34,342 nt of DNA from an uncultured Chloroflexota bacterium (GCA_903904765.1 CAIVEA010000538.1:1-34342); one strand, 5' to 3'; shown: positions 20,362 to 30,652, counted from the first letter of the stretch. Program-made: numbers and translations. Notes: a model not told the origin generated them from the sequence alone.

Positions 20362-21750
20362 GTGAACCCGCAAGAGCAGTGGAGCATTACTTACAATCAG
20401 CTTGAAATCCAGTTGGATCGCGCCAGTTTCGATACATGGCTGCGAGGTGCTGTGTTTTTGGGTTGCGATCAGGGCGTGTACCGGGTGGGTGTCCGCAACA
20501 CTTATGCCCGAGACATGCTCCAGAACCGGTTGTACCGCGATGTGCGCCGCGTCCTGACGGATGTGGTCGGGGAGTGGGCGGATGTCGCTTTTGAAGTGCA
20601 TAAGCCCGTGACCGAAGCCGCCGCGCAGGAAGAACTACCGTTGTTCCGCTTGCTCTCGCAGCAACCGGAAGCCGCGCCCGCACCGCTGCATCAGCAGATC
20701 AGCCGCCCGCAGCGCCCGGAATTGCCGGAAAGCGAACTCAACCCGCGCATGGTTTTTGATCGCTTCGTGTCCAATTCCGCCAACCGTATGACCTACGAGG
20801 CGGCACTGGCGGTGGCAGAACACCCCGCCACCCATTACAACCCGTTCCTGATTTATGGTGGCGTGGGGCTGGGCAAGACGCATCTACTTCAGTCGGTGGC
20901 GCATGCCTGCCGCGCCAAAGGGTTGCGTGCCATCTACATCCCCTCGGAAGCCTTCACGAATGATCTGGTGGATGCCATCCGCCAGCGCACCACCGCCATG
21001 TTCCGTGAAAAGTACCGTTCAGCGGATGTGCTGCTGGTGGACGATATTCAATTCATCAGCGGAAAAGAAAGCACACAGGAAGAATTTTTCCACACCTTCA
21101 ATGCGCTCAACACCTTCAGCAAACAGGTGGTGCTGGCCTCGGATCGCCATCCCAGCCAGTTGACCACGCTGGAAGATCGCCTGCGCTCGCGGTTTGCGGG
21201 CGGATTGGTGATGGATTTGCAACCACCGGAGTTTGAAACCCGCGTAGCGATCCTGACCATGTGGGCACAGGAACGCGGAATTAAGCTGCCACTGTCGGTG
21301 GCTGAGATGATCGCCAACCGTTCACGCGCCAATATCCGTGAACTGGAGGGCGTGTTCAATCAGGTGGTGGCGACTACGCAGTTCAGCCAGCGTCCGGTGA
21401 CACTGGATATTGCGGAAAATGTGCTGGAAGGCTATCGCCGCCCGCGCCGCCATCAAATCACGGTGGGGCATGTGCTGGAACTGACCGCGCAGCACTACAA
21501 CGTGACGGTGGACGACCTGACCGGCCCGCGCCGCACCGCCCGCCTGACGCAGGCGCGGCAGGTGGCGATGTATCTGGCGCGAGAGGTGACGATGGCCTCT
21601 CTCCCCGCGATTGGAGAAGCTTTCGGCGGGCGCACGCATAGCACCGTGCTGCACTCGTGCAACAAAGTGGCGGACGAAATGCCGCACGACGACCTGCTGC
21701 GGCGGGATGTGAAAATGCTGCAAGCCAAGCTGAGCAGCAACGGCGAGTAA
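20362..21750 (+). CDS. dnaA: Chromosomal replication initiator protein DnaA
   Basis: The 462-aa protein has domain I (about 1-80), a short linker (about 80-125), the AAA+ ATPase (about 126-355: Walker A GGVGLGKT at 166-173, Walker B LLVDD at 224-228, RLRSRF at 273-278) and the C-terminal DNA-binding domain (about 362-462). It binds DnaA boxes and melts the origin. The recognition helix reads GRTHSTVLHS (423-432); E. coli has GRDHTTVLHA, so base-contacting Asp433 is Thr425 and Thr435 is Ser427 here, while His426 and the minor-groove Arg391 are kept. GTG at 20362 is chosen because GAAGG lies 9 nt upstream; extra upstream codons have no counterpart. dnaN does not follow; tsaD does. Confidence 0.97.
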   Translation: MNPQEQWSITYNQLEIQLDRASFDTWLRGAVFLGCDQGVYRVGVRNTYARDMLQNRLYRDVRRVLTDVVGEWADVAFEVHKPVTEAAAQEELPLFRLLSQQPEAAPAPLHQQISRPQRPELPESELNPRMVFDRFVSNSANRMTYEAALAVAEHPATHYNPFLIYGGVGLGKTHLLQSVAHACRAKGLRAIYIPSEAFTNDLVDAIRQRTTAMFREKYRSADVLLVDDIQFISGKESTQEEFFHTFNALNTFSKQVVLASDRHPSQLTTLEDRLRSRFAGGLVMDLQPPEFETRVAILTMWAQERGIKLPLSVAEMIANRSRANIRELEGVFNQVVATTQFSQRPVTLDIAENVLEGYRRPRRHQITVGHVLELTAQHYNVTVDDLTGPRRTARLTQARQVAMYLAREVTMASLPAIGEAFGGRTHSTVLHSCNKVADEMPHDDLLRRDVKMLQAKLSSNGE

Positions 21751-21895
21751 ACCCTCTCAATCTTCTGTGCGCCGAAAGTGTTCCCTCTGTCCAATCAGGA
21801 CGAGATCATCCACCGACTCCGCAATAGGCGAACGGCGCGATCCCCATTATCATAAGCACATTCCGAACGCGGCTTGGGCGAAGGGGTGGCGGCTT

Positions 21896-22950
21896 ATGTA
21901 TATCCTCGGCATCGAAAGTTCTTGCGACGAAACAGCGGCGGCCATCGTGCTGGATGGCAAGACCATCGTCTCGAACATCATCGCGTCGCAGATTGATCTG
22001 CATGCCAAATACGGCGGCGTATTCCCCGAACTGGCCTCCCGCGCCCATGTGGAAGCCATCAGCGGCGTGGTGGAACAGGCCATCCACGATGCCGGTATCA
22101 GCGCCGAAAAGATAGACGCGATTGCGGTCACACGCGGCCCCGGACTGGTCGGGTCGCTGCTGGTGGGCGTGAATTACGCAAAGGGCATGGCGCTGGCGCT
22201 GGGCAAGCCGCTGCTGGGCATCAACCATCTGGAAGGGCATGTGTATTCGCTGTGGTTGAGCGAAAACGCTCGCGACATCCGCTTTCCGGTGGTGATTTTG
22301 ATCGTCTCCGGCGGACATACCGAACTGCTGCTGATGGAAGATCACGGGAAGTACAAGCGGTTGGGCGGCACGCTGGACGATGCGGCAGGCGAAGCCTTCG
22401 ACAAGGTGGGGCGCATGTTAGGGCTGCCTTTCCCCGGCGGGCCGAACATCGAACGGGCGGCGCAGCAGGGCAACGCGGTGGCCTTCCGCTTCCCGCGTGC
22501 CAAGCGCGACGAGAGCTACGATTTCAGCTTTTCCGGCCTGAAAACGGCGGTGATGCGCGAGGCCACTGTGCCGCCTGTCATCCCCCCCGGTCAGAAGCGC
22601 CCGCCGGAGAAGAACCCCAAACTGCGCTCGGATGTGTCGGTAGCGGATGTGGCGGCCAGCTTTCAGGACGCGCTGGTGACGGCGCTGGTGGAAAAGACGG
22701 TGCGTGCTGCCAAGACCTACGGCGCAACCGAAATCCTGATGGCGGGCGGCGTGAGCGCGAATCAGGCGCTGCGCCAGCGGATGCGCGCCGAGAGCGAATT
22801 GCCGGTGCGCTACCCGCCGTTGAACCTGTGTACGGACAATGCCGCCATGATCGCCGCTGCCGCCTACCAGCGTTACCAGATGGGCTTGCGCCACGATCTG
22901 ACGCTGGACGTGCTGCCGATGTGGCCGCTGGCGGACGACACCTACACGAT

Positions 22951-22954
<4 letters not shown>
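21896..22954 (+). CDS. tsaD: tRNA N6-adenosine threonylcarbamoyltransferase TsaD
   Basis: The 352-aa protein is of normal length for TsaD (Kae1/Gcp family), which with TsaB and TsaE transfers the threonylcarbamoyl group to A37 of tRNAs that read ANN codons. The N-terminal ILGIESSCDET, ELASRAHVEAI, TRGPGLVGSLLVG, the metal-binding INHLEGH (His111 and His115), SGGHTEL, GEAFDKVGRMLGL and DFSFSGLKTA are all present. The C-terminal AGGVSANQALR and CTDNAAMIA motifs are intact. The ATG at 21896 puts the conserved MYILGIESS at the N-terminus; upstream in-frame codons are not conserved-looking. It follows dnaA by 145 bp and its stop overlaps the convergent ABC gene by 4 bp. Confidence 0.96.
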
Positions 22955-23991
<1,037 letters not shown>

Positions 23992-24047
23992 GCGTTCCTC
24001 ACGGGTCGAAAATCTCAGGCAGCACCGCCGCGCTGAGTTTTGGTTGC

Positions 24048-24596
24048 TTAATCACTGAACAGGGTGGCGATTGCCAGACGGAAACCGGGCAGCACGTCGC
24101 CGCCTTCCAGCACCTCGCCGACGCGCAGGGTGTGGCGCGGGTGCTGCGGGGTGTACACATCGAGCGTGTGGCGCTGCGGATCGGCCACCCAGACGACAGT
24201 GCCAGCGGCCATGTAGTTGCCGATTTTGCGGCTCATCTCAGTGTCAGTGTTGCCCGGTGACAGGACTTCGATGGCGAGATCGGGCGCAATGGGATTATAG
24301 GGTACATCCGGCGCTTCCGGTTGACGGGTATACGAGACAAAAGCCGCGTCCGGGATGTATTTCTCGTCAAACACGATGTATCCCCCATCCGCACCCGTCA
24401 CGCGCCCCAGTTTGTGGTCGGCCACAAATACCTCAACGCGGCTGCCAAGTTTCATTCCGATACGTGAGGATTTGCTATTGGATACCACTTCAACAATCTC
24501 TCCGGCGATGAACTCAAAATTGCGATCCCGATTTTCGGGTCGCATCACAAAGTCGTCAAACTCAGCATCGGTGATGATGGGTTGTATGTGAAGCAT
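24048..24596 (-). CDS. Uma2-family (DUF820) putative endonuclease
   Basis: The 182-aa product has the Uma2 pattern: ENRDRNFEFIAGEIVEV at the N-terminus, IPDAAFVS (82-88), APDLAIEVLSPGN (105-116) and a following SRKIGNYMAAG with Lys124, then VVWVADP. Asp106, Glu110 and Lys124 fit the PD-(D/E)XK nuclease-type active site proposed for the family. Such genes are numerous in Cyanobacteria and Chloroflexota, often as scattered paralogues of unknown role. GAGG lies 8 nt before the ATG. It lies between the two genes of an ABC transporter on the same strand, so it may be co-transcribed with them. Confidence 0.85.
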   Translation of the reverse strand: MLHIQPIITDAEFDDFVMRPENRDRNFEFIAGEIVEVVSNSKSSRIGMKLGSRVEVFVADHKLGRVTGADGGYIVFDEKYIPDAAFVSYTRQPEAPDVPYNPIAPDLAIEVLSPGNTDTEMSRKIGNYMAAGTVVWVADPQRHTLDVYTPQHPRHTLRVGEVLEGGDVLPGFRLAIATLFSD

Positions 24597-24687
24597 CAGC
24601 GTGGCCTCATACCTTTGGCTGCATTATAGCATTCTGTCGTGTGCGGGGGGATGCACGACGGATGAGGGTCGGGTATGGGGTTGGGGG

Positions 24688-26304
24688 CTATTGTTCGCGC
24701 TTGAGGATGAACACCAGCGATAGCGCCGACACCGCCACCAGCAGCAGGGCGGGTGTCCCCACGCCGGCGAAGTTCACCTCTTTGTTCGCCGTCCAGATCA
24801 CAGTGGCAAACGTATCGAAGCCGGTGGGCGAAAGGAGCAGCGTGGTCGGCAGTTCTTTCATCACGCTCAGGAACACCATCGCCATGCCCGCCAGAATGCC
24901 CGCCCGCGCCATCGGCACGGTCACGCGCAGCATCACGCGCCAGCCGGACAAGCCCATGCAGTGCGCGGCTTCTTCGAGGCGCGGGCTGATCTGCGTCAGG
25001 GCGCTGCCTGTTGCACCCACGCTCAGGGGCAGGAAGCGGGCGGTGTAGCCCATCATCAGCACCGGAATGGTCTGGTACAGCGCCGGCAGATAGTGCGAGG
25101 CGAAGAACACCAGCGACAGTGCGATCACCAAGCCGGGGACACCGTTGCCGATAAAGGCCACTTCGTACAGACGGCGGTGTAGCCCCGACGGACGGCGAAT
25201 TGCCAGCCATGCCAGCGGCAGCGCCGCCAGCGCCACCACCAGCGCCGCAGCACCGCTGACCCCGATAGTATTCAGCGCGGGCAGCATCAGGTCAACCGGA
25301 GCATCCGTGCTGCGCCCCAGCGCCCATGATAGCAGCACGCCAATCGGCGTGAGCGAGCCGATGCCCACCAGCATAGCACAGAACAGCAGCGCCGGAACGC
25401 GCCAGCGCCCCAGATGTACCGTCCGCGCCCGCCGCCCCGTGCCGATGCCTGTGCGGTAATTGCGCCCCTGTACGGTGGCGCGGCGGCTGGCGTGAACCAG
25501 CGCCATCGTCAGCAGCACCAGCACCACCGCCAAAATCGCGGCGCGGTCACGGTCAAACGAGCCGGTGTACTGCGTGTAGATCACGCGGGTGAAGGCGTTG
25601 AATTTCATCAGCGCCACCGCGCCGAAATCGCTGAGGGTGTACAGCGCCGAGAGGAGCGCCCCCGCCGCCAGCGCCGGACGCAACTGCGGCAGCGTCACCC
25701 GCCAGAAGATGCGCCAGCGGTTCAATCCGAGGCTGCGGGCAGATTCTTCCAGCGCGGGGTCGGTATTGAGCAGCGCCGCCCGTACCGGCAGCACGATATA
25801 AGGATAGGTGAACAGAGTGATGGACAGCCACGCGCCGAAAAAGCCGTAGATGGGCGGCAGCGCCGTCACGCCTAGCGGTTCGAGCGCCTGCTGAAGCATC
25901 CCACGCGGGCCGAACGCGGCGATATAGGCAATCGCGCCGATATACGACGGGATGACCAGCGTCAGTAGGCCAGCCACCAACCAGAAGCGGCGCAGCGGCA
26001 GATCGGTGCGGGCGGTCAGCCACGCGAACGGGATGCCGATGAGCGCCGAGGCCGCAACGACGGCGGCGGTGAGCAGCAGACTATTGCCGATGACCGCCAG
26101 CGTGCGCCCGTCCAGCAGGTATTCCAGCCCTTCCACGCCCGCGCCCAACGAGCGCATGAGCAGGTAGGCCAGCGGCAGCAGAAGGATGGCGATGACTGCC
26201 AGCGCCGCCAGTTGCAGCAGGGAAGGACGCGGCCAGCGGGTGATGGCGCGTTTTTCACTCAACCAGTCGTTGATGGTTTCGGAATAATGGAGGCTAATTT
26301 GCAT
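24688..26304 (-). CDS. ABC transporter permease, two-domain Fe3+-type
   Basis: The 538-aa product is a fused permease with two binding-protein-dependent transport domains and about 12 membrane helices. Each half carries an EAA loop that docks the ATPase: EESARSLGLNRWRIFWRVTLP in the first and EEAAHCMGLSGWRVMLRVTVP in the second (both within about 20 residues of the domain end). This layout is typical of FbpB/ThiP-like permeases. The ATG at 26304 has AGGA about 5 nt upstream and is preferred over a TTG at 26340. The ATPase gene lies downstream after the Uma2 gene. Substrate is inferred from family type only. Confidence 0.9.
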   Translation of the reverse strand: MQISLHYSETINDWLSEKRAITRWPRPSLLQLAALAVIAILLLPLAYLLMRSLGAGVEGLEYLLDGRTLAVIGNSLLLTAAVVAASALIGIPFAWLTARTDLPLRRFWLVAGLLTLVIPSYIGAIAYIAAFGPRGMLQQALEPLGVTALPPIYGFFGAWLSITLFTYPYIVLPVRAALLNTDPALEESARSLGLNRWRIFWRVTLPQLRPALAAGALLSALYTLSDFGAVALMKFNAFTRVIYTQYTGSFDRDRAAILAVVLVLLTMALVHASRRATVQGRNYRTGIGTGRRARTVHLGRWRVPALLFCAMLVGIGSLTPIGVLLSWALGRSTDAPVDLMLPALNTIGVSGAAALVVALAALPLAWLAIRRPSGLHRRLYEVAFIGNGVPGLVIALSLVFFASHYLPALYQTIPVLMMGYTARFLPLSVGATGSALTQISPRLEEAAHCMGLSGWRVMLRVTVPMARAGILAGMAMVFLSVMKELPTTLLLSPTGFDTFATVIWTANKEVNFAGVGTPALLLVAVSALSLVFILKREQ

Positions 26305-26414
26305 CTGAGTCCTGAACCCAAGCGGAAAAGACACTTTCAATGTTCCCCATTATGGCGAAGTCAGCGGCGGCGGTCTACGCGCATGGTCAATCCATTGCTT
26401 CCGCAAGCTGTGAC

Positions 26415-26442
26415 ATCGGGCATACGTGCGGGTATGCCCGAT
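26415..26442. terminator. Strong hairpin between YtxH and permease genes
   Basis: ATCGGGCATAC and GTATGCCCGAT form a perfect 11-bp stem with a 6-nt loop. The T-run (TTTT) is on the plus-strand side only, so for the minus-strand genes it is an imperfect terminator or a barrier between transcription units. Confidence 0.55.
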
Positions 26443-26481
26443 TTTCGCACCGGTTAAATTGGGTGTTGCGGTGGCGGTGAA

Positions 26482-26691
26482 TTACCCGCGCTGGCGGGCG
26501 GTGAGCTGTGCTTCGAGCTGGGCGCGGCGCTGGTCGCTGGCTTTACGCGCCTCGGCTAAGGTTTCGCGGTAGCCCGTTTGCAGGCGCTTGACCAGTTCTT
26601 CGCCGGAAGCAGGCGCGAACAACATAATGAGCAGCGCACCGATGACCGCGCCCACGCCAAACCCCACCAGCAGTCCCATCACTTTACGCAT
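26482..26691 (-). CDS. YtxH-domain small membrane protein
   Basis: The 69-aa product matches the YtxH family: one glycine-rich membrane helix (about 5-25) ending in LFAPASGEEL, then a basic, Gln/Arg/Ala-rich helix to the C-terminus. YtxH-type proteins are short membrane proteins, often stress-related, of unclear function. A TATAAT on the minus strand (26726-26731) is a plausible -10 about 35 bp before the ATG, and GAGAAC precedes the start. It follows the single-pass protein gene on the same strand. Confidence 0.85.
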   Translation of the reverse strand: MRKVMGLLVGFGVGAVIGALLIMLFAPASGEELVKRLQTGYRETLAEARKASDQRRAQLEAQLTARQRG

Positions 26692-26751
26692 GGCATTGTT
26701 CTCAACAGTCGTTCCATATATCTTGATTATAGCGCAGGGGCGGTTTTTGCC

Positions 26752-27465
26752 CTAGTTCACCATTTGGCACGAGTCATCGAAGCGCAGGTTCACGTTCGTG
26801 TCCTGAATGGTGAACGTGTAGCTGTCGCTGATGTAGCGGATGACCGCCACCGCGCCGGCTGGCGCTTCGCGTTCCAGCGCCACCGCCCACAGCGTTTGTA
26901 AGCCACACGTCGGCTCTGCGATGATCGCGCCGGGCGGGTCGTTGTCCGGGTCGCGGGTGTCGCGCTCCATGCCCTGATTCATGTAGTTGTACTCGGTGCT
27001 GCCTGTGACCACATTCCGCCACTGACCGGGGCGATAGGCGGTGATGGTGATGGTCTGATACCAGATGGCGGAGGCGCTACCTCCTGCGCCTAACGGTGGC
27101 GCATCGGCGGGCGGCGACACTTCGCGCACGAACGTGTACGTCACCTCCGGGCGATATGACTCGGCGGTCAGGTCGAGTGTGCCGTCCGAGCGCACAAAAC
27201 GCGCCTCCATTGAGATGAACTGCACATCTTCGCCCGCGTAGGCACGGACGGCGGGCAGCGCGGCCAGCGGGTCGAAATGGGCGGGGTCACCGGGGACGGG
27301 GCGCGTATCGGCCATCCCCATGCCGCTTTCAAATAGCGGTTGCAGGCCGAAGTGCCAGATCAGCACCACCACGCCCACCAGCAGCCCTATCCAGAGGTAG
27401 AACTGGCGACGACGGCGGCGCTTTTGGTCGGACTGTTCGATGAGGAAACGCGCTGTAGAACCCAC
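26752..27465 (-). CDS. Single-pass membrane protein, 237 aa, unknown function
   Basis: A basic N-terminal tail (KRRRRRQ at about 15-21) precedes one membrane helix (about 22-40). The remainder is a soluble domain, outside the membrane by the positive-inside rule, beta-rich and with two cysteines (in PTCGLQ and DDSCQM) that could form a disulfide. No family was recognised. The start is taken as the GTG at 27465 because GGAGGG lies exactly 5 nt upstream; a TTG at 27480 is also in frame but would contain that ribosome site. A TATACT on the minus strand at 27504-27499 is a possible -10. It is divergent from the epimerase gene. Confidence 0.75.
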   Translation of the reverse strand: MGSTARFLIEQSDQKRRRRRQFYLWIGLLVGVVVLIWHFGLQPLFESGMGMADTRPVPGDPAHFDPLAALPAVRAYAGEDVQFISMEARFVRSDGTLDLTAESYRPEVTYTFVREVSPPADAPPLGAGGSASAIWYQTITITAYRPGQWRNVVTGSTEYNYMNQGMERDTRDPDNDPPGAIIAEPTCGLQTLWAVALEREAPAGAVAVIRYISDSYTFTIQDTNVNLRFDDSCQMVN

Positions 27466-27589
27466 TGTTGCCCTCCGCAAGACCGTCGTATCAGCATCAG
27501 TATAACGCCGATGGGGCGCGTATTGTGGTAGTTACGGTCTTGGGGTAGGATAACGAAGGATATGTTGACACGCGATTGGGAGAAACAGG

Positions 27590-28579
27590 TTGAAACACGC
27601 ATTGATTACGGGCGGAGCCGGCTTCATCGGCAGCCACCTGACCGAACGGCTGCTGGGCGCTGGCTACCGGGTGACGATCATTGACGATCTGAGTACCGGG
27701 CGCATGGCGAATATCGCGCACCTCGAAAATCATCCGCAATTGCGGATTGCCATCGAGGACATCCGTAATGTGAATGTGATGGATCGGCTGGTGAGCGAAT
27801 GCGATCTGATCTTCCATCTGGCGGCGGCAGTGGGTGTGGAAAAAATCATCAGCCAGCCGATTGCCACCATCGAGATCAACATTGGCGGCACGGAAGTGGT
27901 GCTGCAAACGGCGCGGCGCTACCGTAAAAAGGTGCTGGTGGCCTCCACCTCCGAGATTTACGGCAAGGGGACGCGCTTTCCTTTCCATGAGGATGATGAC
28001 CGCCTGATGGGGCCGACCACCCGCAGCCGCTGGAGCTATGCCGCCTCCAAAGCCATTGACGAATTTCTGGCGCTGGCTTACCACAAAGAAGTGGAATTGC
28101 CCGTCGTCATTTTCCGGCTGTTCAACACGGTTGGCCCTCGTCAGACCGGACAGTACGGCATGGTGCTGCCGCGTTTCGTGCAGGCCGCGCTGAAGGGGCA
28201 ACCGCTGCGCGTGTACGGCGATGGGGCGCAGTCGCGCTGCTTCGGCAACGTACACGATGTGGTAGATGCCATCCACCGCCTCGCCGAGTCGCCGGAGGCT
28301 GTCGGGCAGGTGTTCAACATCGGCACGAACGAGGAAGTGACCATCCTCGAACTGGCGGAACGGGTGAAGGCGCGGGCGGGGAGCGAGTCGCCCATCCAGT
28401 TCATCCCGTATGATGAGGCGTATGAAGCCGGCTTTGAAGACTTCCGGCGCCGCGTTCCCAGTCTGGAACGGATTGCCTCCGTCGTGGACTGGAAACCGAG
28501 CACCGTGCTCAATGAGACCATTGACCAGATCATTGCTTATTATCGGGAGGACATGCAGCATGGCGGAAATCAGCCGTAA
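27590..28579 (+). CDS. NAD-dependent epimerase/dehydratase, UDP-sugar type
   Basis: The 329-aa product is an extended SDR: GGAGFIGSHL (8-17), Asp32/Asp33 closing the NAD site in IIDDLSTG, the FHLAAAVGVE stretch, catalytic Ser/Thr near 120-121 (STSEIYG), and Tyr150-Lys154 in SYAASK. RLFNTVGPRQ, VYGDGAQSRCF and VFNIGTNEE are typical of UDP-glucose 4-epimerase and UDP-glucuronate decarboxylase relatives. The exact substrate is not assignable. GGGAG lies 7 nt before a TTG start. It overlaps the pentapeptide gene by 20 bp, so the two are probably co-translated. Confidence 0.9.
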   Translation: MKHALITGGAGFIGSHLTERLLGAGYRVTIIDDLSTGRMANIAHLENHPQLRIAIEDIRNVNVMDRLVSECDLIFHLAAAVGVEKIISQPIATIEINIGGTEVVLQTARRYRKKVLVASTSEIYGKGTRFPFHEDDDRLMGPTTRSRWSYAASKAIDEFLALAYHKEVELPVVIFRLFNTVGPRQTGQYGMVLPRFVQAALKGQPLRVYGDGAQSRCFGNVHDVVDAIHRLAESPEAVGQVFNIGTNEEVTILELAERVKARAGSESPIQFIPYDEAYEAGFEDFRRRVPSLERIASVVDWKPSTVLNETIDQIIAYYREDMQHGGNQP

Positions 28580-29009
28580 AGAACTCATTCTGGCGCTGGT
28601 GGCGGCGGGGCCGAATCCGCGTATGGCCGGCGTGGATTTGAGCGCACTGGATATGACGCGCTTGAATCTGGAAGGGGCATCTCTGCGTGGTGCGAATATG
28701 ATGGCAAGCACCTGCCGCGAGACGATTCTGCGCAACACCAACATGACCGGAACCGACTGCTCGATGGCGCAGATGCCGTTCGCAGATTTCAACAACTCCA
28801 CGCTGCTGGGCACGAACTTCACTGGCACGAACCTGCAAGGGGCGCGGCTGGCGGCGGCCAACATGACCAACGCCCGTTTGAACAAGGCCAATTTGCAGGG
28901 CGCGGACATGAAAGGCGCGAATGTGAACGGCGTGCAGTTTGATGAGCAGACCACATGGCCGGACGGCAAAAAAGGCAGTCAGGGCAACCCGCTGAATTAC
29001 ACCAAGTAG
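28560..29009 (+). CDS. Pentapeptide-repeat protein
   Basis: The 149-aa product has an N-terminal helix (1-15) and about 20 pentapeptide units of the A(N/D)LXX type from about 24 to 128, such as LSALDMTRLNLEGASLRGAN and LNKANLQGADMKGANVNG. These fold as a right-handed quadrilateral beta-helix. Functions range from DNA-gyrase protection to scaffolding, and sequence does not tell them apart. The C-terminus (EQTTWPDGKKGSQGNP) resembles the usual end of such repeats. GGGAGG lies 9 nt before the ATG. The gene begins inside the epimerase gene. Confidence 0.92.
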   Translation: MAEISRKELILALVAAGPNPRMAGVDLSALDMTRLNLEGASLRGANMMASTCRETILRNTNMTGTDCSMAQMPFADFNNSTLLGTNFTGTNLQGARLAAANMTNARLNKANLQGADMKGANVNGVQFDEQTTWPDGKKGSQGNPLNYTK

Positions 29010-29080
29010 GGGGACGCGAAAGCGCCCTCGCCCCCGCGTCAGCCAGTACACGTTTAGCCTAAAAGAGTCCCCGCCCCTAA

Positions 29081-29104
29081 CCCCTCCCCATGCATGGGGA
29101 GGGG
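29081..29104. repeat. 24-bp perfect palindrome (family C)
   Basis: The 24 bases are perfectly self-complementary about the GC at 29092-29093, with the same CCCCATGCATGGGG core as 17816-17853. The left flank AAAAGAGTCCCC also resembles that of the other copy. It lies between the convergent pentapeptide and sugar-kinase genes. Confidence 0.75.
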
Positions 29105-29134
29105 AAAAAGGGGTGAGGATTCTGGTTTATTCCC

Positions 29135-30652
29135 TCAACCATCTAGCGCGGCCATCTCCACCCATGCCTCGCGCAGCACGCCGGACAGCCGTCCGTGCAG
29201 CCGCGCCCGCGCCTGATAATAGGCTTGCGTGTCCGCGTTTGGCGTGTAGCGGCGTTCGACCTGTACCACCTGCGCCGCCGCGTCCGCATAATCTCGGTAT
29301 ACGCCCGCGCCAATGCCCGCACACATGGCCGCCCCGCGTGCGCCCATCTCCTCGCCCGTGACCACTTCCATCGGCATCTCCAGCACATCCGCGAACATCT
29401 GCCCCCACACGCGGCTGCGTGCCCCGCCGCCCGTCAGCCGCGCCGACAGGATGGGCACATCTGCGCCGCGCAGTTTGGCGATGTGGCTGGCATGGGTGTA
29501 GACCACGCCCTCGTAAACCGCCCGCAGCAGGTGATCGCGGGTGTGCCATGCGCCCACGCCGTAAAAACCTGCCCGCGCTGCACCGCCCACGTTGGAGCCG
29601 AACAGGAACGGGTGGAACAGCACGCTGGTCTGCGGGGTGCGCTCCACAATCTCGTTGCACACCTCGTACACTGATAGGCCGCGCTCCCGCGCCTGTTCAC
29701 GCTCGGCGGCACACAGTTCGGTCACATACCACTCCAGATTGGAAGCTGATGTCGGGCTGGCTTCGAGGAGCAGATTGGCATTCGACAGGTAAGCCGAGTT
29801 CATGAATAAGTCGCGGTTATCCACCACACCCGCCGTCACCACCGAGTTGATGCCCCATGTGCCGGCCACGATGCACGCCTGCCCCGGCTCCAGCGCCCCG
29901 GCGCTCAGGGCACAGGCGCTGACATCGAAGATGCCCGCTGCGACAGGCGTTCCGGCCTGTAAGCCCGTCAGCCGCGCCGCGCTGTCGGTCACGCGCCCGA
30001 TGATCTGTGTGCTTTCGACCAGTTCAGGGAAGGTGGGCAGATAATCCGCGATGCCAAAGGCTTCCAGCGTGTCCAGCGCGTATTGGCGAGCGTTCAGATC
30101 GTACACGCTGCCACAGCTCATATCCATGTGGTCGCTATTGAGCGTCCCCGTCAGCTTATACTTGATGTAGTCCTTACACAGCAGCACATGACCGAGGCGT
30201 GCCATCGTCTCCGGCTCATGGCGTTTCAGCCACGCCAGCAGCGGCGCGACTTGCCCCGCCCATGTTTGCTGGTACAGCGGATGCCACACGCGCCCCAGAA
30301 TGCCTGCTGCCGCCCACTCGTCCACCAGCGCCGCCGCACGGCTGTCCACCGACAGGATGCCGTTCCGCAGCGGTTCGCCGTGCTGATCGAGCAAATACAG
30401 GCCGTTGCCGTGTCCGGTGCAGCCCACCGCCGCAATTTCCGACGGTGCAATTCCGGTGTCCGCCAGCAGGCTGCGAATGGCCTCCACCGTCGTTTGCCAC
30501 ACTTCGGGCATGGAACGTTCCACATAGCCGGGGCGGGGGTAGGTGGTCGCCACTTTGCGCCCCACGCTGGCAATTTGCTTGCCGTGCAGGTCGAACAGGG
30601 CGGCTTTGGAGATCGTACCGCCGTTATCAATGCCGAGTAAATAAGCTGCCAT
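29135..30652 (-). CDS. FGGY-family carbohydrate kinase, L-xylulose-kinase-like
   Basis: The 505-aa product is a full-length FGGY kinase. The N-terminal LLGIDNGGTISKAALFD binds ATP phosphates. TGHGNGLYLLD and the block GILSVDSRAAALVDEW follow, then GTPVAAGIFDVSACALSAG, GTWGINSV, EASPTSASNLEWY and the C-terminal LTGGGARSRVWGQMFAD with GARGAAMCAGIGAG. The series resembles E. coli L-xylulose kinase (LyxK) more than xylulokinase or glycerol kinase, by motif impression rather than a computed comparison. It phosphorylates a sugar or polyol; substrate unproven. ATG at 30652 is preferred; an in-frame TTG lies two codons upstream. No other pentose gene is adjacent. Confidence 0.9.
   Translation of the reverse strand: MAAYLLGIDNGGTISKAALFDLHGKQIASVGRKVATTYPRPGYVERSMPEVWQTTVEAIRSLLADTGIAPSEIAAVGCTGHGNGLYLLDQHGEPLRNGILSVDSRAAALVDEWAAAGILGRVWHPLYQQTWAGQVAPLLAWLKRHEPETMARLGHVLLCKDYIKYKLTGTLNSDHMDMSCGSVYDLNARQYALDTLEAFGIADYLPTFPELVESTQIIGRVTDSAARLTGLQAGTPVAAGIFDVSACALSAGALEPGQACIVAGTWGINSVVTAGVVDNRDLFMNSAYLSNANLLLEASPTSASNLEWYVTELCAAEREQARERGLSVYEVCNEIVERTPQTSVLFHPFLFGSNVGGAARAGFYGVGAWHTRDHLLRAVYEGVVYTHASHIAKLRGADVPILSARLTGGGARSRVWGQMFADVLEMPMEVVTGEEMGARGAAMCAGIGAGVYRDYADAAAQVVQVERRYTPNADTQAYYQARARLHGRLSGVLREAWVEMAALDG

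Noticed and set aside
27497..28969. 490-codon minus-strand frame opposite the epimerase and pentapeptide genes
   Set aside because: It overlaps two well-supported genes and has composition typical of a shadow frame.
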